The notes under the pieces: generated by a model
Database searches by the model: none
Told to the model about the DNA's origin: nothing
Seen by the model: only the letters and a program-made list of their open reading frames with translations
NCBI GenBank assembly: GCA_029260495.1
Contig: JAJDDD010000011.1
Span: forward strand, 1-48,218
Source: Phycisphaerales bacterium
GTDB taxonomy: Bacteria; Planctomycetota; Phycisphaerae; Phycisphaerales; UBA1924
Reading direction: 5' to 3'
Length of the DNA stretch: 48,218 nt
Part shown: piece after piece, positions 16,274-25,581 of the stretch
How positions within the stretch are numbered: position 1 is the first letter of the stretch
Layout of the letters: every line of letters starts with the position of its first letter
Translations under genes and position numbers: made by a program

Positions 16274-16861
16274 TTAGCTTGCTGCTTCTGAGGCGGGCTC
16301 GTTGGGGGCAGTCTTGGCTTCCTCTTCATCCAGACGCGCGCGGAGCATCTTTCTGGCACGGGCGAGGCGAGTTTCGATGGTTGTGACGGGAACGCCCATG
16401 GCGGCGGCGATCTGGCGGTAGGTCATGCCGTGTGTGCAGCGCATGAGGAGGGGTTCGGAGTAGTCAGCGTGGAGTTCTCGGGCGAGGGCGAGGGCGCGGT
16501 GGGCAAGTTCTCGGGTCTCGGGGGAGGCGGATTGGGGGGCAGAAACGCGGGATTCGTCGAGGGGTTCAGCCCCGACGAGGCGGAGGCGGACGTTGCGTTT
16601 TCTGGCGGCGGTGCGGGCGGTGTTCATAGCGATGGTGCGGAGCCAGGAGCGGAAAAGGCGAGGTTCGCGCAGGGCTGAGATATTGCGAAGGACCGCCATC
16701 GCGACCTCCTGGAGCAAATCGTCAACGTCGGCGTCCCGCGGCATGTGCGCAAGGAGGATGGCGGCGACCCAGCGACGGTGCTGGCGCCAAAGATCTCGAA
16801 TGGCGTCGGGATCGCCCTCGATCGCGCGGGCTGCCAGGCTGTGTGCCTCATCAGGCTGCAT
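16274..16861 (-). CDS. ECF-type RNA polymerase sigma factor
   Basis: A 195-residue sigma factor of the extracytoplasmic-function class. Region 2 includes WVAAILLAHMPRDADVDDLLQEVAMAVLRN (about 31-60), with the 'DxxDLLQEV' core, then FRSWLRTIAMNTARTAARKR. Region 4 has MTYRQIAAAMGVPVTTIETRLARARKML (about 145-172). There is no region 1 or 3. It would direct RNA polymerase to a small regulon. The downstream membrane protein is its likely anti-sigma partner and the PDZ protein a possible regulon member. Confidence 0.9.
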   Translation of the reverse strand: MQPDEAHSLAARAIEGDPDAIRDLWRQHRRWVAAILLAHMPRDADVDDLLQEVAMAVLRNISALREPRLFRSWLRTIAMNTARTAARKRNVRLRLVGAEPLDESRVSAPQSASPETRELAHRALALARELHADYSEPLLMRCTHGMTYRQIAAAMGVPVTTIETRLARARKMLRARLDEEEAKTAPNEPASEAAS

Positions 16862-16968
16862 TCATACCTCAAAGACGCATACCGGCGGCGGGGCTGTCGC
16901 GTTTTTGAGAATGGCAGTTTGAAGCTGGTAGAGGGCCGGATAACGGCGATTTCTCATGGACTGGCGAT

Positions 16969-17865
16969 TCACTTTGGGAAAGGGAGTTTGTCGAGAGCCT
17001 TCTCGATCTCCTTGCCGACATCGTCCACAGCTTTTTCCGCTTCCTTGCCAATGTCATCAAGGGCTTTTTCAGCTTCGCCGGTGATATCCTGGAGAAGTTT
17101 CTCCGCTTCGGCGCCGGCCTGGGTTGCGAACTCGACGCCCATGGAGCTGAGGCTTTCGAGATCACCCAGCGATGAAGTCAGGCTGTTGAGAAGCTCAGCC
17201 GGGATCAGACCGGCGCCAACGTCGGCGGCGGCCTGAAGGATCGCCTTGACGATGATGTCGATGAGTTCACCCATGAGGACGCCTTTGTCGGAGTCCGAGC
17301 CGACATCTTTGAGCTGAACGCGCTGGATGGGGAGCGTGATCTTGACGAGGTCGCCAACCTCGGGCGCCATATCGATGTGAACATCAATGTTGCGGATGTC
17401 GATTTCGTGGACGATGAAGCGTTTGCCGTTGCTGCTTGGCTCTTGCTTGGCGGCGTCATCTTTGGATTCAAAGCGTTTGAGATTGTCGAGGATGACGTCG
17501 AAGTTGGCTTTGCCATTTCGACGTTCGAGGCTGACATCAATATCACTGAGCTTGAAGAGGGGAAGTTCGACAGTTTCCTTGCGAAGTGATCCGAGGGTGA
17601 CAGCGACTTCGCCGTCGCCGAGCGCGAGGAAGTTTTTGCGATCGTAGCCGTCGGGATTGGCGACATGGAGGCCTGCGAGGGAGAACTCACCGGAAAGGAC
17701 GCCGACATCCGCGGAGTTGACGGTGGTGTTGACGCCGAGCGCGTATGTTCCGCCGCGCTCGATCGCAGCTTTGGCGATGGAGTCGATGTAGAAGAAGACG
17801 CCGGCGCCGGCGAGGAGGATGAGCGCGAGGGCGCCGATGAGGATGAAGAGGATGAGCTTTTTCAT
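16969..17865 (-). CDS. AsmA-like inner-membrane-anchored protein
   Basis: A 298-residue protein with a single N-terminal membrane segment (LILFILIGALALILLAGAGVFF) and a periplasmic body. The start of the body (IDSIAKAAIERGGTYALGVNTTVNSADVGVLSGEFSLAGLHVANPDGY) is the AsmA-family pattern, 'AIExxGxxxxGxxVxxxxVxxxxxxGxxxLxGLxVxNPxG'. AsmA-family proteins are tied to outer-membrane lipid transport or homeostasis. The last 70 residues are an amphipathic repeat of EAEKALDDIGKE type, which suggests a long helix. It is much shorter than E. coli AsmA. No operon partner is evident. Confidence 0.65.
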   Translation of the reverse strand: MKKLILFILIGALALILLAGAGVFFYIDSIAKAAIERGGTYALGVNTTVNSADVGVLSGEFSLAGLHVANPDGYDRKNFLALGDGEVAVTLGSLRKETVELPLFKLSDIDVSLERRNGKANFDVILDNLKRFESKDDAAKQEPSSNGKRFIVHEIDIRNIDVHIDMAPEVGDLVKITLPIQRVQLKDVGSDSDKGVLMGELIDIIVKAILQAAADVGAGLIPAELLNSLTSSLGDLESLSSMGVEFATQAGAEAEKLLQDITGEAEKALDDIGKEAEKAVDDVGKEIEKALDKLPFPK

Positions 17866-17931
17866 GGAGCGCCTCTTTGTGTTGTCAAAAGGGACGGGGA
17901 TGAGGTTCAGATGAATAGTGTAGGAGGAACA

Positions 17932-17994
17932 ATGGCGACAACGCAGACAAAACCCCGCCCGGGCGCCATCCTGGACAATCGAAGAAGGATTTAG
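17932..17994 (+). CDS. Possible 20-residue peptide ORF with strong SD
   Basis: ATG 17932 is preceded by GGAGGA at an ideal distance and opens a 20-codon frame (MATTQTKPRPGAILDNRRRI) that ends where pntB, on the other strand, ends. The product is basic and carries no recognised motif. A chance SD is possible in this GC-rich sequence. It is listed because the site is in an otherwise short non-coding gap. Confidence 0.25.
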   Translation: MATTQTKPRPGAILDNRRRI

Positions 17995-19439
17995 AGTTCC
18001 GCGAGGGCTGCGGTGATGGCGGTGATGGTTTTCTTGGCGTCGCCGAAGACCATGAGTGTGTTGTCGGCGAAGAAGAGTTCGTTCTGAACGCCCGCGTAGC
18101 CGGCGCCGAGCGAGCGCTTGAGGACGAAGACGGTGCGGGCTTTATCGACATCGAGGATAGGCATGCCATAGATCGGGCTGGCGGTGTCGGTGCGGGCAGC
18201 GGGGTTGACGACATCGTTGGCGCCGATGACGAGGACAGCGTCGGTGCGATCAAACTCGGGATTGGCTTGATCGAGGTCGAGCAGTTCGTCGTAGGGGACA
18301 TCCGCCTCGGCGAGCAAGACGTTCATGTGCCCGGGCATTCTTCCTGCGACAGGATGAATGGCGTACGCGACATTGACGCCGCGCTTGGTGAGTGCGTCAG
18401 CGAGTTCGCGGACAGCGTGCTGGGCCTGGGCGACGGCGAGCCCGTAGCCCGGCGCGATGATGACGCGCTGGGAGGCTTCGAGCATGATCGCGACATCATC
18501 AGGATCAGCGCGCTTGACGATGCGATCTTCAGCGGTTGTGCCGGCCGTTCCTGATGAGTCAGCCGTGCCGACTCCGGCGAAGAGGACGTTGGCGAGGGAG
18601 CGGTTCATGGCTTTGCACATGATCGCGGTGAGGATGAGCCCGGAGGCGCCGACGATAGCGCCGGCGACGATGAGGGCTTTATTGAAGATGAGAAAGCCAG
18701 CTGCGGAGGCAGCAAGCCCGGAGTAGCTGTTGAGCAGGGAGACCATGACGGGCATGTCGGCGCCGCCGATGGGAATGGTGAGCGTGACGCCGAGCGCGCT
18801 CGCAATAAGGATGACGAGAATGAGCGCCCAGAGCGCGCCGCCCGTGACAGGAAGCGCAACAATCAATGCGACAGCCACAGCGACGAGCGCGATGTTGACG
18901 AAAAGCCCTGCGGGGATGGGGATGGGTTTGCCTGAGATGGAGCCGTGAAGCTTGCCAGCAGCGACGATGGATCCAGTGAGTGTGGCGCAGCCGATGAGAG
19001 AGGCGATGCCGACGAGCGCAAGCGCGGATTGATCGCGCGGGCCTTCGAATGATGTGATCTTGATCCACTCAGCCGCAGCGACGATAGCGCTGGCGATTCC
19101 GCCGAATCCATTGAAAAGGGCGACCATTTGCGGCATCTGCGTCATCTGCACACGGACAGCCAGGAAGACGCCGACAATCGCGCCCAGGCCCATCGCGCTA
19201 AACGCCCAGATGAGAGCAGATGAGCCCGCGCCAGCGAGTGTGGCGATGATCGCGAGCAGCATGCCCAGCGCCGCAAGCCCGTTGCCTGCGCGCGCGGTGC
19301 GCGGGGAGGCGAGGCGCTTAATGCCAAGTATGAAGAGGATAGAGGCGACGAGATAGGTGAGATCACGCATGATGGCGATCGCGCCGGGAGCGACCGCGAG
19401 TGAGCAGTTCGATTCGAGTTGATGAAGAAAAGTGATCAT
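17991..19439 (-). CDS. pntB: NAD(P) transhydrogenase subunit beta
   Basis: A 482-residue membrane protein. The first 290 residues carry many membrane helices. The C-terminal domain III binds NADP(H): GYGLAVAQAQHAVREL (about 334-349), AGRMPGHMNVLLAEADVPY, GANDVVNPAA and the KRSLGAGYAG segment are all family signatures. With the alpha subunits it couples hydride transfer between NADH and NADP+ to proton movement across the inner membrane. Family alignment suggests the true N-terminus is Met24 (start at 19370), because MRDLTYLVASILFILG matches the usual start; 19439 is the outer limit. Neither start has a clear SD. It is third in the pntA1-pntA2-pntB operon. Confidence 0.93.
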   Translation of the reverse strand: MITFLHQLESNCSLAVAPGAIAIMRDLTYLVASILFILGIKRLASPRTARAGNGLAALGMLLAIIATLAGAGSSALIWAFSAMGLGAIVGVFLAVRVQMTQMPQMVALFNGFGGIASAIVAAAEWIKITSFEGPRDQSALALVGIASLIGCATLTGSIVAAGKLHGSISGKPIPIPAGLFVNIALVAVAVALIVALPVTGGALWALILVILIASALGVTLTIPIGGADMPVMVSLLNSYSGLAASAAGFLIFNKALIVAGAIVGASGLILTAIMCKAMNRSLANVLFAGVGTADSSGTAGTTAEDRIVKRADPDDVAIMLEASQRVIIAPGYGLAVAQAQHAVRELADALTKRGVNVAYAIHPVAGRMPGHMNVLLAEADVPYDELLDLDQANPEFDRTDAVLVIGANDVVNPAARTDTASPIYGMPILDVDKARTVFVLKRSLGAGYAGVQNELFFADNTLMVFGDAKKTITAITAALAEL

Positions 19440-19450
19440 GCGATAAAAAA

Positions 19451-19744
19451 TCAGTTGCGGCGTTTAAACATTTTGAGCATGCGATCGGTGACGAGGAAGC
19501 CACCGACAACGTTGATGGTTGCGAAAAAGATGGCCAGCGCCGCGAGGATGTGGGAGAAGGTGGAGGTGGAATCGCGCGTGATGACGATGATCGCGAGCGC
19601 GCCGACCACTGTCACGCCGGAGATGGCGTTAGAGCCCGACATGAGCGGCGTGTGCAGCGTTTGCGGCACCTTGCGGATGATTTCCACACCGACAAAGAGC
19701 GCGAGAACGAAGACGAAGATGCTGATGATGAGTTGGTCGGTCAT
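19451..19744 (-). CDS. pntA2: NAD(P) transhydrogenase subunit alpha part 2
   Basis: A 97-residue protein with three hydrophobic helices, containing the family segments ADQ-like N-terminus then FVLALFVGVEIIRKVPQTLHTPLMSGSNAISG and FFATINVVGGFLVTDRMLKMF. It is the membrane part of the alpha subunit, which in many bacteria is a separate polypeptide. Its start overlaps the end of pntA1 by 4 bases (ATGA on the - strand), and pntB starts 11 bases after its stop, so all three are one operon. Confidence 0.93.
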   Translation of the reverse strand: MTDQLIISIFVFVLALFVGVEIIRKVPQTLHTPLMSGSNAISGVTVVGALAIIVITRDSTSTFSHILAALAIFFATINVVGGFLVTDRMLKMFKRRN

Positions 19745-20931
19745 GCAGTCGTCTCTTGAGAGGTGGACATGCCGAGCGCAGCGCGGGTGGGTTCGTGGCG
19801 GACTTCCCCGGCATGCGTGACGACGGCGCCTGCGAGGACGTCATCTTCCAGATTGATTGAAAGTTCGCCGTCCTGGATAAGCAACTCCATGATGGCGGCG
19901 GCGTTGCGGCTGTACATCTGGCTGGCGTGGACGGGGAGGTCGGCGGCGAGGTTGGTGGGGCCGAGAATGGTGACGCCGGCGTTTGTCACTTCTTCATCGG
20001 GGCGCGAAAGCTCACAGTTGCCACCTGCTTCGGCGGCGAGGTCAATAAGCAGAGCGCCAGGCTTCATGCGCGCGACCATGTCGCTGGTGACAATGCGCGG
20101 CGCGGGCCGCCCGGGGACAAGCGCCGTCGTAATCACGACATCTGCGTCGGCGACGTGCTTGGCGAGCAGATCGCGCTGGCGGCGTTGCTCATCTTCAGTT
20201 TGCTCTCGGGCGTATCCCGCAGCGGTTTCCGCGTCTTGCGTTTGGGCGCCCTGATCCTTGGGAAGCTCGACGTAGCGCGCGCCAAGCGAGAGGGCCTGCT
20301 CTTTGGCTGCGGGGCGAATGTCGTAGGCTTCAACGGTTGCGCCAAGGCGCCGACAGGTGGCGATCGCTTGCAGCCCCGCGACGCCGACGCCGACGATCAG
20401 CACGCGGGCCGGTGTGATTGTGCCAGCAGCGGTCATCAGCATCGGGAAGAAGCGCGGGCAGCGCCGGGCAGCGAGCAGCGACGCGCAGTAGCCAGCGATC
20501 GTGCTCATTGACGAGAGCGCATCCATGGATTGAGCGCGGGTGATTCGGGGGATCGCGTCGAAGGCGATCGCTGAGATGCCTCCCTCGACGAGGGCGCGGG
20601 TGAGATCAAGGTTGGTGTTTGGCTTGAGGACTGTGAGCAGGGCGGCGCCTTCGCGCATCTGCTGAACCTGCTCGGGGGCGGGGGCGTTGACACAGACGAT
20701 GAGGTCAGCCTCGCGCCAGAGTGCATCCGCATCGTTTGTGATGAGCGCGCCCGCGTCGCGGTACGCGTCGTCGGAAAGAAAGGAGGCGGCGCCGGCGGAG
20801 GATTCGATCGCGACTTCGATGGGGGCAGCCGTGTCGGAGGCTGAGGAAGCGATGAGCTTGCGCACCGTTTCGGGAACGAGGGCGACGCGTGTTTCAGCGG
20901 GTCGGGATTCTTTGGGGACAGCAATACGCAT
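19741..20931 (-). CDS. pntA1: NAD(P) transhydrogenase subunit alpha part 1
   Basis: A 396-residue cytoplasmic domain I. I start at the ATG of MRIAVPKESRPAETRVALVPE (20931), the usual N-terminus of the family, which excludes a 46-residue upstream extension without similarity. The NAD-binding fold has VLIVGVGVAGLQAIATCRRLGA with GxGxxG, preceded by MSSMSTIAGY, and ends with ALLIDLAAEAGGNCE. It accepts NADH and works with the PntA2/PntB membrane complex. It is first in the operon, so the promoter should lie in 20932-21083, which also faces the tRNA gene; no strong - strand promoter was picked out. Confidence 0.93.
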   Translation of the reverse strand: MRIAVPKESRPAETRVALVPETVRKLIASSASDTAAPIEVAIESSAGAASFLSDDAYRDAGALITNDADALWREADLIVCVNAPAPEQVQQMREGAALLTVLKPNTNLDLTRALVEGGISAIAFDAIPRITRAQSMDALSSMSTIAGYCASLLAARRCPRFFPMLMTAAGTITPARVLIVGVGVAGLQAIATCRRLGATVEAYDIRPAAKEQALSLGARYVELPKDQGAQTQDAETAAGYAREQTEDEQRRQRDLLAKHVADADVVITTALVPGRPAPRIVTSDMVARMKPGALLIDLAAEAGGNCELSRPDEEVTNAGVTILGPTNLAADLPVHASQMYSRNAAAIMELLIQDGELSINLEDDVLAGAVVTHAGEVRHEPTRAALGMSTSQETTA

Positions 20932-21083
20932 GGTGAAGGACGGGGCTGAACGAATGGATCGAAATGGCCCAAGGCGGCAGCAGTCTAGCTGAGATTGGTT
21001 TGCTCGTGAAAAGATGGGAGATTCTGGCGCCAGCGGATGATGCGTTCGAACTGCGGGCGCCGGGAGCATGCGGGCCCGAGGCT

Positions 21084-21112
21084 TTGCTGGGGCGCGAAGC
21101 CGAGGCTAGACT
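21084..21112 (+). promoter_or_regulatory. Promoter of the tRNA gene
   Basis: TTGCTG (21084-21089) and TAGACT (21107-21112) are separated by 17 bases. The predicted start of transcription falls about 7 bases before the mature tRNA 5' end. This is a near-consensus sigma-70-type promoter in the right place. Confidence 0.6.
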
Positions 21113-21125
21113 TGGTGGCTATCGA

Positions 21126-21199
21126 GGCGACGTAGCTCAGCTGGCTAGAGCGGAGGATTCATAAACCTCAGGTCCCCGGTTCGAGTCCGGGCGTCGCCA
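21126..21199 (+). tRNA. tRNA-Met (anticodon CAU)
   Basis: The 74-base gene folds into a full cloverleaf: acceptor GGCGACG pairs perfectly with CGTCGCC, D-stem GCTC/GAGC, anticodon loop TTCATAA, T-stem CCCGG/CCGGG with loop TTCGAGT, and discriminator A. The anticodon is CAT. The paired first position (G1-C72) rules out a usual bacterial initiator, so it is elongator tRNA-Met, or tRNA-Ile2 if the C is lysidinylated. The base pair closing the anticodon stem (31-39) is A-A. CCA is not encoded. Confidence 0.93.
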
Positions 21200-21345
21200 T
21201 TTTCGCAGGCATTCAGATCATTTTATCAAAGATAGCGTCGTGCTTGACGACCCAGCTTGCTTTCGTTTCTTCGCGATCAATACATTCGATGGCGCGGTGG
21301 ACCGTCTTTGTGGCGTTCCGTCGTGCAGCACGCAACCAGGCATAG

Positions 21346-22656
<1,311 letters not shown>

Positions 22657-22692
22657 GCGGCAAAGAACGCGAGAGCGAGATGAAGGTTGTGC

Positions 22693-23751
22693 ATGGGTCA
22701 TATCGGATCGAGACATTCGGGCGCGACGCCAACCATCCTCGTCCAGGGCATCGGCGCGATGGGAGGCGTCGCTGCGGCCCGCCTGCTGCTCGCCGGGCTG
22801 AACCCGACTCTTGTCGCCGGCTCGCAGAAAAACGCCGAAGCGCTGAATGCCCGCGGCGTCACACTGATCTCGGGGGATGAAACAACGCGCGTTCCTGCGC
22901 GGGCCTTCGCCCGGGTGCAGGACATCCCGCCGGCTGAGCGCTTTGACATTGTTCTTCTCTTCACGAAAGCCGGCGTTGTCGAGGGCGCAGCGACCGAAAC
23001 CCTGCCGCGACTGCATGTCGACTCTGTTGTGCTGGGCATGCAGAACGGCGTCATCGAGCCAACGATCGCGCGCATTGTCGGTGAAGATCGTGTTGTGGCG
23101 TCAATTTGCAACTGGGCAGCGACAATGCGCGAGATGGGCGTCTATGAGCACACCGTGCAGACCCTCACAGTCTTGGGCGAGTTCTCCGGGCAGATCACGC
23201 CGCGCCTTCATGCGCTCGAAGCTGTCATTTCTCACATTGCGCCTGTTCAGCTTTCGCCAAATATCCTCGGAGCGCAGTGGTCCAAGCTCGCGATGAACTG
23301 CACGGTGACATCACTTGGCGCGGTCGCGGGATCGCCACTCTCTGACATTCTCACGACGCATGAAGGCCGGGCTGTCTTTCTCGCGGTCTATCTCGAGGTG
23401 TTGAAGGTTGCTCAGGCTGCGGGGATTCGCATTGAAAAGCTCGTCCTTGAACCATTCGTTCCGGTCGAGGGCTCGCCGGAAGAGATCGAAGCCTGGCTCG
23501 ACGAGGCTCTCGTTGTCTACGGCAAGAGCAAGCCGTCCATTTTGCAAGACCTCGAGCGAGGCAGGCGTACTGAAATCGATTTCATTGTCGGGCATGTCGT
23601 GCGAACTGCGGATGAAGTCAATATCGAGGCGCCGCTTTGCGCTGCGATCACGCGCATGATCCATGAGTGCGAACGAGGCGAACGAAGCTGGTGTTTGGGA
23701 AACATTGCTGAACTCGCTGCGATCGTCCGGGAAAACCAATCTCTTGTGTGA
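22693..23751 (+). CDS. 2-dehydropantoate 2-reductase-like (ApbA/PanE family)
   Basis: A 352-residue NADP-dependent reductase. I start at ATG 22693, preceded by AAGG six bases upstream. The N-terminal Rossmann motif is ILVQGIGAMGGVAAARLLLAG (GxGxxG). The family segments VVLGMQNGV (about 113-121) and WSKLAMNCTVTSLGAV (about 198-213) are present, with the catalytic lysine in WSKL. Family members reduce ketopantoate to pantoate in pantothenate synthesis, though many paralogues have other 2-oxo-acid substrates. No other pantothenate gene is nearby, so the substrate is uncertain. It lies 36 bases after eno and may be co-transcribed. Confidence 0.8.
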   Translation: MGHIGSRHSGATPTILVQGIGAMGGVAAARLLLAGLNPTLVAGSQKNAEALNARGVTLISGDETTRVPARAFARVQDIPPAERFDIVLLFTKAGVVEGAATETLPRLHVDSVVLGMQNGVIEPTIARIVGEDRVVASICNWAATMREMGVYEHTVQTLTVLGEFSGQITPRLHALEAVISHIAPVQLSPNILGAQWSKLAMNCTVTSLGAVAGSPLSDILTTHEGRAVFLAVYLEVLKVAQAAGIRIEKLVLEPFVPVEGSPEEIEAWLDEALVVYGKSKPSILQDLERGRRTEIDFIVGHVVRTADEVNIEAPLCAAITRMIHECERGERSWCLGNIAELAAIVRENQSLV

Positions 23752-23888
23752 CGGCCTGGGTAGCCATCTCATGAGAAGAAGAGGGTAGACTGGCGTTCGA
23801 ACATGAGCACGCAGGCGGATGTCTGTTGGGTGAGCACCGGGCGTGCGCAGCATCGAGTTTTACACTTGTTTAATAGGAAAATATAGCT

Positions 23889-24098
23889 ATGTCAGATTCA
23901 ATCGCCAAGATCACAGAGATCAGCGCCAGTTCGAAAAAGAGCTTCGAGGATGCGATCGAAACCGGGATTGAGCGGGCGTGCAAGACGCTGAGCGATGTCT
24001 CCGGCGCCTGGGTGAAGGAAATGAAGGTGGATGTCGAAGGCGGGAAAATCAAGCGGTATCGTGTCATCATGAAAGTGACATTCGTCCTCAAGGATTGA
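23889..24098 (+). CDS. Dodecin
   Basis: A 69-residue protein that matches the dodecin family along its whole length: SIAKITEISASSKKSFEDAI, then GIERACKTL, GAWVKEMKVDVEGGKI and YRVIMKVTFVLKD. Dodecins form hollow dodecamers that bind and store flavins; the tryptophan at about residue 41 is the conserved residue that stacks on the flavin ring. AGGA lies upstream of the ATG. It is 31 bases before the amidase gene, so the two are probably co-transcribed. Confidence 0.95.
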   Translation: MSDSIAKITEISASSKKSFEDAIETGIERACKTLSDVSGAWVKEMKVDVEGGKIKRYRVIMKVTFVLKD

Positions 24099-24129
24099 GC
24101 AGCAGCTCTTCACGAGAGAGGTGGCGCCT

Positions 24130-24969
24130 ATGCGCGCACATCTGGTGCAGCTTGATATCGCGTGGGAGGATCGAGAGGCCAACTTTGCGCGCACAGATGA
24201 GCTGATTTCGCGCACAACGGTGGCGCCTGGCGACCTTGTGCTTTTGCCCGAAATGTTCGATTCGGGATTTTCGCTCAACACAAGCAAAACCGCAGATCAG
24301 GACGGCGCCAGCGCCGGGTATCTGGCGCAGCTGGCTCGCCGGCTTGGGGCGTTTGTGCAGGGGGGCGTGACCGCTGCTGAGACGGGTGAGGAGAAGGCGC
24401 GGAATCGGGCGTTGGTTTTTTCGCCCGAGGGACGGGAGGCAGCGAGGTATGACAAGGTGCATCCCTTTTCCTTTGGGCGCGAGCCCGAGGCGTTTGCCTC
24501 AGGAGAGGAGCTGACGACCTATTGGTGGGGCGGGTCAGCAGATGAGGAGGCCGGGGGCGATGGGCAGGGGTTGCGCGTTTTTCCTGCGATCTGCTACGAC
24601 CTGCGGTTTCCCGAGTTGTTCCGGGCGGGGCTTTCGCTCGGGGCAGAGTGCATGGCGATTGGCGCCAACTGGCCCAGCGCTCGGGCGGAGCATTGGCGGG
24701 CGCTTTTGATTGCGCGGGCGATCGAGAATCAGGCGTTTGTGCTGGGCGTCAACCGGGCTGGGGCGGATCCGCATCTGGAATATGCTGGGGGGTCGATCGC
24801 GGTCTCGCCGCGCGGCGAAGTGTTGATTGAAGCGGGGGCTGAGGAAGGGGTGTTCAGCGTGGAGATCGACGCGAGCGAGGTGCGGGCGTGGCGAAAAGAG
24901 TTCGGCGCCTGGCGAGATCGCAAGAGTTGGCTGGGGCCTGAGGGCGAATCCGGGCCTTCCGGCGGGTGA
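24130..24969 (+). CDS. Carbon-nitrogen hydrolase, omega-amidase (Nit2)-like
   Basis: A 279-residue nitrilase-superfamily enzyme. The Glu-Lys-Cys triad is visible: E41 in LLPEMFDSGFS, K109 in YDKVHPFSFG, and C155 in FPAICYDLRFPELFR. These flanking residues fit the omega-amidase branch (YafV/Nit2), which hydrolyses alpha-ketoglutaramate and related amides in methionine salvage and glutamine metabolism. I use ATG 24130, preceded by AGAGAGG, rather than the GTG at 24121. The C-terminal EFGAWRDRK is also typical. The substrate is inferred. Confidence 0.85.
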   Translation: MRAHLVQLDIAWEDREANFARTDELISRTTVAPGDLVLLPEMFDSGFSLNTSKTADQDGASAGYLAQLARRLGAFVQGGVTAAETGEEKARNRALVFSPEGREAARYDKVHPFSFGREPEAFASGEELTTYWWGGSADEEAGGDGQGLRVFPAICYDLRFPELFRAGLSLGAECMAIGANWPSARAEHWRALLIARAIENQAFVLGVNRAGADPHLEYAGGSIAVSPRGEVLIEAGAEEGVFSVEIDASEVRAWRKEFGAWRDRKSWLGPEGESGPSGG

Positions 24970-25093
24970 TAAAAAATAGCAGTTTCAATGGGATAGGGGC
25001 GGTTTTTGAGGTGATGGGCGGGGTTTTCAGCTGGTGTGGTAGAATGGGGAATGCCGGCTGCGAAGAATAGGGAAATGTTGTGGATTTCGAGGG

Positions 25094-25121
25094 TTGACCC
25101 GGGCCTGACATCTGGTATGCT
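25094..25121 (+). promoter_or_regulatory. Candidate promoter for an intergenic RNA
   Basis: TTGACC (25094-25099) and TATGCT (25116-25121) are 16 bases apart. No protein gene follows; the next strong signal is the intrinsic terminator at 25344-25381. Confidence 0.5.
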
Positions 25122-25127
25122 GACAGG

Positions 25128-25381
25128 GTTGAGTTGAGTAATGCAGCCTGCACTGCTGTGTATATCTCCCGATAAGCACATGTGCGGGATGCGAACGTAG
25201 GGGAGCCTACGTGTAACAATGAGAGAGAGACCTGCGCCGTGTTGTTTGGTGCGTGGTTTTAATGAGCTGACTCCTCCGTGGTGACTGCTGAGTCTCAGCT
25301 TCGGCTGATTGATTCGGTTGTGGCAGCCACGGATTCCCTGTGCCCGCTTCACCGGTGTTAATTCGTCGGTGAAGCGGTTTT
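25128..25381 (+). ncRNA. Candidate structured non-coding RNA A
   Basis: The predicted transcript of about 250 bases runs from the promoter at 25094 to a strong terminator. It contains several local hairpins: GCAG/CTGC near the start, TCCCG/CGGGA around an internal GCACATGTGC palindrome, ACGTAGG/CCTACGT with a GGAG loop (25195-25212), and TCAGC/GCTGA with a UUCG loop. A 21-codon ORF (25219-25284, starting MRERPAPCC and ending PPW) lies behind the GGAG-loop hairpin and could be a leader peptide. I could not match it to RNase P, tmRNA, SRP or 6S RNA. Identity unknown; RNA status is inferred from promoter, terminator and structure. Confidence 0.45.
25344..25381 (+). terminator. Strong intrinsic terminator
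   Basis: CCGCTTCACC (25344-25353) pairs perfectly with GGTGAAGCGG (25368-25377), followed by TTTT. A 10-bp perfect stem plus U-tract in a gene-free region. Confidence 0.85.
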
Positions 25382-25510
25382 CCGCAGCTTGTTTTGCAGG
25401 CTGTGGCGGAGGAAAGGAAGCCCTCCGTAGGCCCTGATGTTGGATGTCGGGGCCGATAATGGCGTTTCGCCCGTGAGTAGCGCGGGGAGGAGACGCCGAA
25501 GTTGAGTAAG

Positions 25511-25533
25511 AGGCGATAAAGTCGCCTTGTTTT
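25511..25533 (+). terminator. Second intrinsic terminator in the gene-free stretch
   Basis: AGGCGA (25511-25516) pairs with TCGCCT (25522-25527) around TAAAG, followed by TGTTTT. The 130 bases before it (25382-25510) also hold hairpins (CCGCAGC/GCTGTGG, GGAGG/CCTCC, GGCCC/GGGCC) but no promoter I can defend, so it may end read-through from RNA A. Confidence 0.55.
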
Positions 25534-25546
25534 CGTGCGCTTTCTC

Positions 25547-25574
25547 TTGCATAAGGTCCGGACGATGCTATACT
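25547..25574 (+). promoter_or_regulatory. Candidate promoter for a second intergenic RNA
   Basis: TTGCAT (25547-25552) and TATACT (25569-25574) are 16 bases apart, close to sigma-70 consensus. The sequence just downstream folds strongly and ends at a terminator. Confidence 0.6.
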
Positions 25575-25581
25575 GCGTTCA

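Noticed and set aside
21126-21199. Initiator tRNA-fMet
   Set aside because: G1-C72 is paired, and the three G-C pairs typical of the initiator anticodon stem are absent.
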